Below the pieces are notes generated by a model. That model saw only the letters and a program-made list of their open reading frames with translations, made no database searches and was not told where the DNA came from. A stretch of DNA of 64,000 nucleotides, from positions 36,667 to 100,666 of the forward strand of contig NZ_BONW01000037.1 in NCBI RefSeq assembly GCF_016862915.1, written 5' to 3'. The DNA is from Plantactinospora endophytica (GTDB lineage: Bacteria > Actinomycetota > Actinomycetes > Mycobacteriales > Micromonosporaceae). The first letter of the stretch is position 1, and every line of letters starts with the position of its first letter. This document shows, one piece after another, positions 59,980-64,000 of this stretch. The position numbers and the translations under genes are program-made.

Positions 59980-61377
59980 TCAGGGCAGCAGTTGCCGCTT
60001 CTGCACCTTGCCCATCGCGTTGCGGGGCAGTTCCTCGACCAGGTGCACCTGGCGGGGCCGCTTGTGCCGGGACAGCCCGCTCGCGACGAAGTCGATCAAC
60101 GTTTGGGCGGTCACCCCGTCGCCGACGACGTACGCCACCACCTGCTGGCCGAGGTCCGGGTGCGGAGCGCCGACCACCGCCGCCTCCCGTACCCCGGGGT
60201 GGGCGAGCAGCATGTTCTCGACCTCGCCGGCCCCGATCCGGTACCCGCCGCTCTTGATCAGGTCGGTGCTGGCCCGACCGACGATCCTGTGCTGCCCGTC
60301 CGGCCCGACCGTCGCGACGTCGCCGGTGCGGAACCAGCCGTCCGGCGCGTACGCGGCCGTGGTCGCCTCCGGCCTCCCGAGGTAGCCGGTGAACAGGGTC
60401 GGACCGGCCACCTGGAGTTCCCCGATGCTCTCCCCGTCGGCCGGCAGTACCGCACCGGTGTCGTCGACCAGCCTGGTCCGGACGCCACGCACCGGCAGCC
60501 CGACGTACCCGGGCCGGCGCTCGCCGTCGACCCGGGTGCTGACGGTGATCAGGGTCTCGGTCATCCCGTACCGCTCGACCGGCCGGTGCCCGGTCAGCTC
60601 GGCGAGCCGGTCGAAGACCGGCACCGGCAGTGGCGCGCTGCCGGAGACCAGTAGCCGGGCCGGGGCCAGCGCCCGGGCCGAGCCCGGATCGTCGGCGATC
60701 CTCGACCACACCGTCGGTACGCCGAACAGCAGCGTCCCGTCGGCCGAGGCGTACCGGTCGGGGTGCGGGCGGCCGGTGTGCACCAGCCGGGAACCGACCC
60801 GCAGCGCCCCCAGTACCCCGAGGACCAGCCCGTGCACGTGGTAGAGCGGCAGCCCGTGCACCAGGACGTCGTCCGGGGTCCACGCCCACGCCTCGGCCAG
60901 GGCGTCCAGGTCGTGCGCGATCGCGTCCCGGGTCAGCAGGACACCCTTGGGCGCCCCGGTGGTGCCGCTGGTGTAGAGGATCAGCGCGGTGGCCGTACCC
61001 GATGGTTCGGGAAGCCTGCCGGACGACGCGGGCCGGGCCGTCCGGACCGGCTCGACCGGCACCGGCACCGGGTGTTTCGGCGGGGTGTCCGCCAGCAGCA
61101 GCGCGGCCCCGGAGTCGGTGAGGATGTGCCGCAGTTCCACCGGCCCCGCGTCGGCCGGCACCGGCACCACCGGTACCCCGGCCAGCAGTCCGCCGAGCAT
61201 CCCGACCACGCCGGGAAGCGTCGCGGTCGCGTACACCGCGACGGCCGGCGCCCCGACGATCCGGCCGGCGACCCCGGCGGCGGCGGTCCGCAGTTCCTCC
61301 CAGGAGGCCGTCTCGCCGTCGATCCGGACCGCGTCCGGACGGTCCGGCAGCACCCCGCCCAGTGCCGGCAACAGCAT
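59980..61377 (-). CDS. MatB-like acyl-CoA synthetase (ANL superfamily)
   Basis: The 465-residue enzyme adenylates a carboxylic acid and transfers it to CoA. Core motifs are ALILYTSGTTGAPKGVLLTR (A3), PLYHVHGLVLGVLGALR, GTLLFGVPTVWSRIA, ERYGMTETLITVSTRVDGER (A5), GWFRTGDVATVGPDG (A7), GRASTDLIKSGGYRIGAGEV (A8) and the catalytic Lys in LPRNAMGKVQKRQLLP (A10). The sequence strongly resembles actinobacterial malonyl-CoA synthetase (MatB), including the LLFGVPT region. Malonate or a methylmalonate-like acid is likely, but the residues that set this were not resolved here. GGGAGG precedes the ATG. Confidence 0.88.
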   Translation of the reverse strand: MLLPALGGVLPDRPDAVRIDGETASWEELRTAAAGVAGRIVGAPAVAVYATATLPGVVGMLGGLLAGVPVVPVPADAGPVELRHILTDSGAALLLADTPPKHPVPVPVEPVRTARPASSGRLPEPSGTATALILYTSGTTGAPKGVLLTRDAIAHDLDALAEAWAWTPDDVLVHGLPLYHVHGLVLGVLGALRVGSRLVHTGRPHPDRYASADGTLLFGVPTVWSRIADDPGSARALAPARLLVSGSAPLPVPVFDRLAELTGHRPVERYGMTETLITVSTRVDGERRPGYVGLPVRGVRTRLVDDTGAVLPADGESIGELQVAGPTLFTGYLGRPEATTAAYAPDGWFRTGDVATVGPDGQHRIVGRASTDLIKSGGYRIGAGEVENMLLAHPGVREAAVVGAPHPDLGQQVVAYVVGDGVTAQTLIDFVASGLSRHKRPRQVHLVEELPRNAMGKVQKRQLLP

Positions 61378-61485
61378 CTGTTCCTCCCGTCGGTCGGCTG
61401 ACGACGATCCTGCCAGCTTCGGTTGACGGTCGTCCCTACCGTTGGGTTCGCGGATGTCCGACTGCCGCCGTCGACGGAGGGCCGG

Positions 61486-61860
61486 ATGCAGGCTGGCGAG
61501 CTGAGAACCCGGGAACTGGACCGGCTGCGCGAACGGAAGCCCTACTGGTGGGCGGTCGGCTGCACGCTGGTCTCCTGGGTGGGTTTCGTGCTGCTGGTGA
61601 TCGGCGTACCCGTGCTGCTCCTGCTACCCGGCAGCCGGCTCGCGCAGATCGTGTTCGTGATCCTGGCACTGACCGTCGCCGCGCTGGTGCTCAAGGGCCT
61701 CGCCGTGGAGAAACTGCTCAACCGGTGGCTGGACCGCTCCCGCCGGAACCGCACCCGGTCCGACATCCGGGAGCTGAACCGGCGGCAGGTCTACCGGTCG
61801 ATCCGGCGGGACTCGGGGCAGACGGCGAACGATCTCTTCTGGGCCTGGCTGCTGCCCTGA
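61486..61860 (+). CDS. Small two-helix membrane protein
   Basis: The 124-residue protein has a basic N-terminus (TRELDRLRERKPYWWAVG), two membrane helices (VSWVGFVLLVIGVPVLLLLP and LAQIVFVILALTVAALVLKG) and a basic cytoplasmic tail. The ATG follows GGAGGG. No family is recognised. Its last codons and stop lie in the first copy of the 25-bp repeat described next. Confidence 0.7.
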   Translation: MQAGELRTRELDRLRERKPYWWAVGCTLVSWVGFVLLVIGVPVLLLLPGSRLAQIVFVILALTVAALVLKGLAVEKLLNRWLDRSRRNRTRSDIRELNRRQVYRSIRRDSGQTANDLFWAWLLP

Positions 61861-61922
61861 GCCTCCGTCCTGGCTGCTGCCCTGAGCCTCCGTCCTGAGC
61901 CTCCGTCCTGGCTGCTGCGCTG
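61845..61922. repeat. 25-bp tandem repeat crossing a stop codon
   Basis: Two identical 25-bp units (61845-61869 and 61870-61894) starting ctggctgctgccctgagc are followed by a half unit (61895-61907) and a partial copy. The first unit contains the stop of the gene at 61486. Confidence 0.9.
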
Positions 61923-62012
61923 GGTGGGCCGTCCACGCGCCGAAGCCGGACGGCGGCCCGGCGGGGTGGCCGGGCGGCGGTTGCGGTCCGGATGATCCGG
62001 GGACCTGTCCGG

Positions 62013-62456
62013 TCAACCGGAGCTGAGGCCCTGCTGCGCCAGGATGCCGGTGCCCTGGCCGACCTCGATCAGGTAACCGTCCGGGTCCCGCAGGTAGCAG
62101 CGGATCTCCAGGCCGTGGTCCTTCGGCTCGGTGAGGAACTGCCCGCCCCGGGACGACCACTCTGCGTGCACCCGGCGTACGTCGGTGACCCGGATGTTCA
62201 TCGCGCAACTGAGCGTGGCCGAGTCGGCCGGAGCCTGGGCCTGGACCGTCGGCTTGTCGTCCGTCGGCCCGCCCTCGTTGTTCAACACGAGATAGCTGTT
62301 GTGGAACCGCAGGACGCAGGGCTCGCGTTCCCGTATGCACTCCGCGCCGAGCACCCGCTGGTAGTACTCGCGGGACCGGTCGACGTCCCGGACGATCAGC
62401 AGGGTGGTCAGCACCGCCCCGCCCTCCGGCCGGAAGTAGTCGGGTGCTTCTGCCAT
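62013..62456 (-). CDS. VOC (glyoxalase/dioxygenase fold) protein
   Basis: The 147-residue single-domain VOC protein has TTLLIVRDVDRSREYYQRVL at the start and CYLRDPDGYLIEVGQGTG at the end, with the metal-ligand Glu at LIEVGQ; the first-strand His is replaced (LIVRD). It may bind a metal or act as a small-molecule binding protein. AAGGAG precedes the ATG. It lies downstream of LtrA in the same direction. Confidence 0.85.
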   Translation of the reverse strand: MAEAPDYFRPEGGAVLTTLLIVRDVDRSREYYQRVLGAECIREREPCVLRFHNSYLVLNNEGGPTDDKPTVQAQAPADSATLSCAMNIRVTDVRRVHAEWSSRGGQFLTEPKDHGLEIRCYLRDPDGYLIEVGQGTGILAQQGLSSG

Positions 62457-62553
62457 GGTTCGCTCCTTCTCCTGGTCCGGCCACGGATCCGGCCGGTCCT
62501 TCTCCTGCTCCGACCGTGGGTACGGTCGGTGCTGTCTGTGGTTTCGGTCGTCG

Positions 62554-63753
62554 TCAGACCGGCGGGTTCGGCTCGATCGCGAGTTGGCCGCGGTCGCGTA
62601 GTACGTCGGCGAGCACGACCCCGGCCATGACGGCGGTGGCGAGGAACGGCGCGGCCAGCATCGGCAGTACGGCGGCGACCGGCGTGAGCAGGGCGAACGC
62701 GAGCAGTCCGCACCATCGGGTCACCGCGACCCGACTGTGCACCTCCCGCTCGCACCACACCCGGCCGACGAGGAAGAGCACCGGCCCACCGAAGATGATC
62801 GCTATCCAGGTCGGGTCCGGCTCGGCGTACGGGTCGTTGATGAGCAGGCCGTAGCCGACCGCGGTGCCCACGATCCCGCACACCATGACCAGGTGGTTGT
62901 ACCCGACTGCCCGGCTGAACCGGAGCTGGTCCTGGCTCTGGTCGAACGCCTCGGCCAGCTTCGGGTCGGGTTGGTAGAAGTAGATCCGCCAGAACAGCAC
63001 CGTGGTGACGAAGGTCGCCACGAAGACCGAGGTGCGTTCGACCGCGAAGCCGACCGCGCTGAGGACGAACCCGCTGACCAGGATCGCCTCGCCGAGGGCG
63101 ATCAGCAGCACCTGCTGGTACCGCTCGGCCAGGTGGGTCGAGCCGATTCCCCAGTTGCGGGCGTCGCTGCGCCCCAACCCCGGTGTCGGCCAGCGCAGGG
63201 CGGCGCCGAGGAACTCCACCAGCACCGCCACCGTCCAGTAGATTCCCCGCCCGGCGCCGCCGCTGATCGCCCCGGCGATCCAGCCGATCGAGGAGAGCGT
63301 GGACCAGAACAGGATCCGGGTCGACACCGGTTGCCGGGGATGTCCGCGCAGGGCCAGCACCAGGAAGAGCGGGCGGCCGATCTGGATCGCGACGAAGGTG
63401 CTGGCGAAGACCACGCCGCGCTCGCCGAATGCCTGCGGCAACGACACCGCCATGATCATCGCCCCGAACATGGAGGCGATGACGATGAGCTGGACCTCGA
63501 TCCGGCGCGGGTCGAACCGGCTGGTCACCCAGGCCGTGAGCAGCCAGACCTGCCACAGGGCGAGCAGTACCAGCAGGGTCTGGCCCAGTTCGGAGAGCAG
63601 GGTACGGCGGCTGACGGTGAAGTCGTCGGTCAGTCGCTGGGAGAGCCGGGTGAGCGCGAAGACGTAGACCAGATCGAGGAAGAGTTCCAGGAAGGTCGCC
63701 CGCCCCTGGCTCCTGGAGTCGCCGAGGTGCCCGACCCGGTCATCGGTGGCCAC
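62554..63753 (-). CDS. ltrA: Low temperature requirement protein LtrA family
   Basis: The 399-residue protein has about 11 membrane helices and the LtrA opening GRATFLELFLDLVYVFALTR, then GIGSTHLAERYQQVLLIALG followed by EAIL, the conserved H..ER...L..GE segment. The family name comes from a Listeria cold-growth mutant; its molecular function is not established. A GTG start (63753) precedes ATDDRVGHLG. The ribosome site is weak. Confidence 0.9.
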   Translation of the reverse strand: MATDDRVGHLGDSRSQGRATFLELFLDLVYVFALTRLSQRLTDDFTVSRRTLLSELGQTLLVLLALWQVWLLTAWVTSRFDPRRIEVQLIVIASMFGAMIMAVSLPQAFGERGVVFASTFVAIQIGRPLFLVLALRGHPRQPVSTRILFWSTLSSIGWIAGAISGGAGRGIYWTVAVLVEFLGAALRWPTPGLGRSDARNWGIGSTHLAERYQQVLLIALGEAILVSGFVLSAVGFAVERTSVFVATFVTTVLFWRIYFYQPDPKLAEAFDQSQDQLRFSRAVGYNHLVMVCGIVGTAVGYGLLINDPYAEPDPTWIAIIFGGPVLFLVGRVWCEREVHSRVAVTRWCGLLAFALLTPVAAVLPMLAAPFLATAVMAGVVLADVLRDRGQLAIEPNPPV

Positions 63754-63911
63754 GGGCGGTCCGCCTTGTCCCGTTCTGCCCCGTCACTCGGCAGTCATAC
63801 CACGACTGGCGACCTCCTGAACGGCAGAACAGGGGCAGTGCGGCACCGGCGGGCGACAACCCGGTACGGGGCGGTCGCCCACCGGCGCCGGAGGGCTCCT
63901 CGTGGCCGCAC

Positions 63912-64000
63912 GGTCGGCACGGGCCGAGCCAGGTCGGCACGGGCCGAGCCAGGTCGGCACGGGCCGAGCCAGGTCGGCACGGGCCGAGCCAGGTCGGCAC
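63912..64000. repeat. 20-bp tandem repeat at the right edge
   Basis: Four perfect 20-bp units beginning ggtcggcacgggccgagcca (63912, 63932, 63952, 63972) and a partial fifth run to the window end, so the array continues beyond it. The leftward frame through it stays open (PTWLGPCRPGSARADLARPV repeated) but has no independent support as a gene. Confidence 0.92.

Noticed and set aside
63740..64000. Leftward open frame through the 20-bp repeat
   Set aside because: It exists only because 20-bp repeats lack stops in this frame; repeat-derived peptide, no start signal visible.

Overview
The window is 64 kb of very GC-rich chromosomal DNA. Several features point to a filamentous actinobacterium, most likely of the Micromonosporaceae: strong third-position G/C, many GTG starts, DUF397/Scr1-type genes, LCP and LtrA proteins, a Ser/Thr kinase, a MalT/SARP-like regulator and many short tandem repeats. 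This assignment comes from gene content only. No rRNA, tRNA, CRISPR array, prophage or replication origin was seen.

Region by region. (a) 1-3595: the edge of an off-window gene, a small membrane protein with a short upstream ORF, and an insertion scar. In the scar, two decayed IS5-family transposases face each other around a DUF4188 gene, and the second abuts the C-terminal stump of an Scr1-type regulator whose DUF397 partner is intact. (b) 3596-9485: a leftward sugar operon, araA-chvE-mmsA-mmsB (L-arabinose isomerase plus a multiple-monosaccharide ABC importer). It has a LacI-type operator over a candidate promoter and a hairpin after the binding-protein gene. (c) 9626-14468: alpha/beta hydrolases, a DUF523 protein, a Cys-rich copper-storage-type protein, and a membrane protein with a possible degenerate kinase N-lobe and a 21-bp repeat array.

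(d) 14465-28121: a cell-surface polysaccharide locus. It holds four glycosyltransferases, a MurJ/Wzx-like flippase and an O-antigen ligase/polymerase, all overlapping and leftward, then a polyprenyl-phosphate sugar transferase and an LCP ligase. A rightward DUF1800-DUF1501 pair is embedded between them. (e) 28222-44473: an 8.6-kb gene for a 2,870-residue secreted beta-helix/Ig-like protein, flanked by two paralogous histidine kinase-response regulator pairs. Beside the second pair are an Asp-rich exported protein, an APH-fold protein and a second low-complexity exported protein. Three of these transcription units share an 11-bp-period direct-repeat array, a good candidate regulon.

(f) 44558-56912: signalling and envelope genes: a membrane-anchored Hsp70-like ATPase, an APC permease, a Ser/Thr kinase, two lipoproteins, a MalT-like ATPase with C-terminal SARP domain, and a coiled-coil membrane protein. 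(g) 57074-64000: small conserved proteins, a GNAT acetyltransferase, a radical SAM enzyme with an expanded Cys motif downstream of a MatB-like acyl-CoA synthetase, a VOC protein and LtrA. The window ends in a 20-bp tandem repeat.

The overall theme is building and sensing the cell envelope. Short tandem repeats, several of them crossing stop codons, are unusually frequent.
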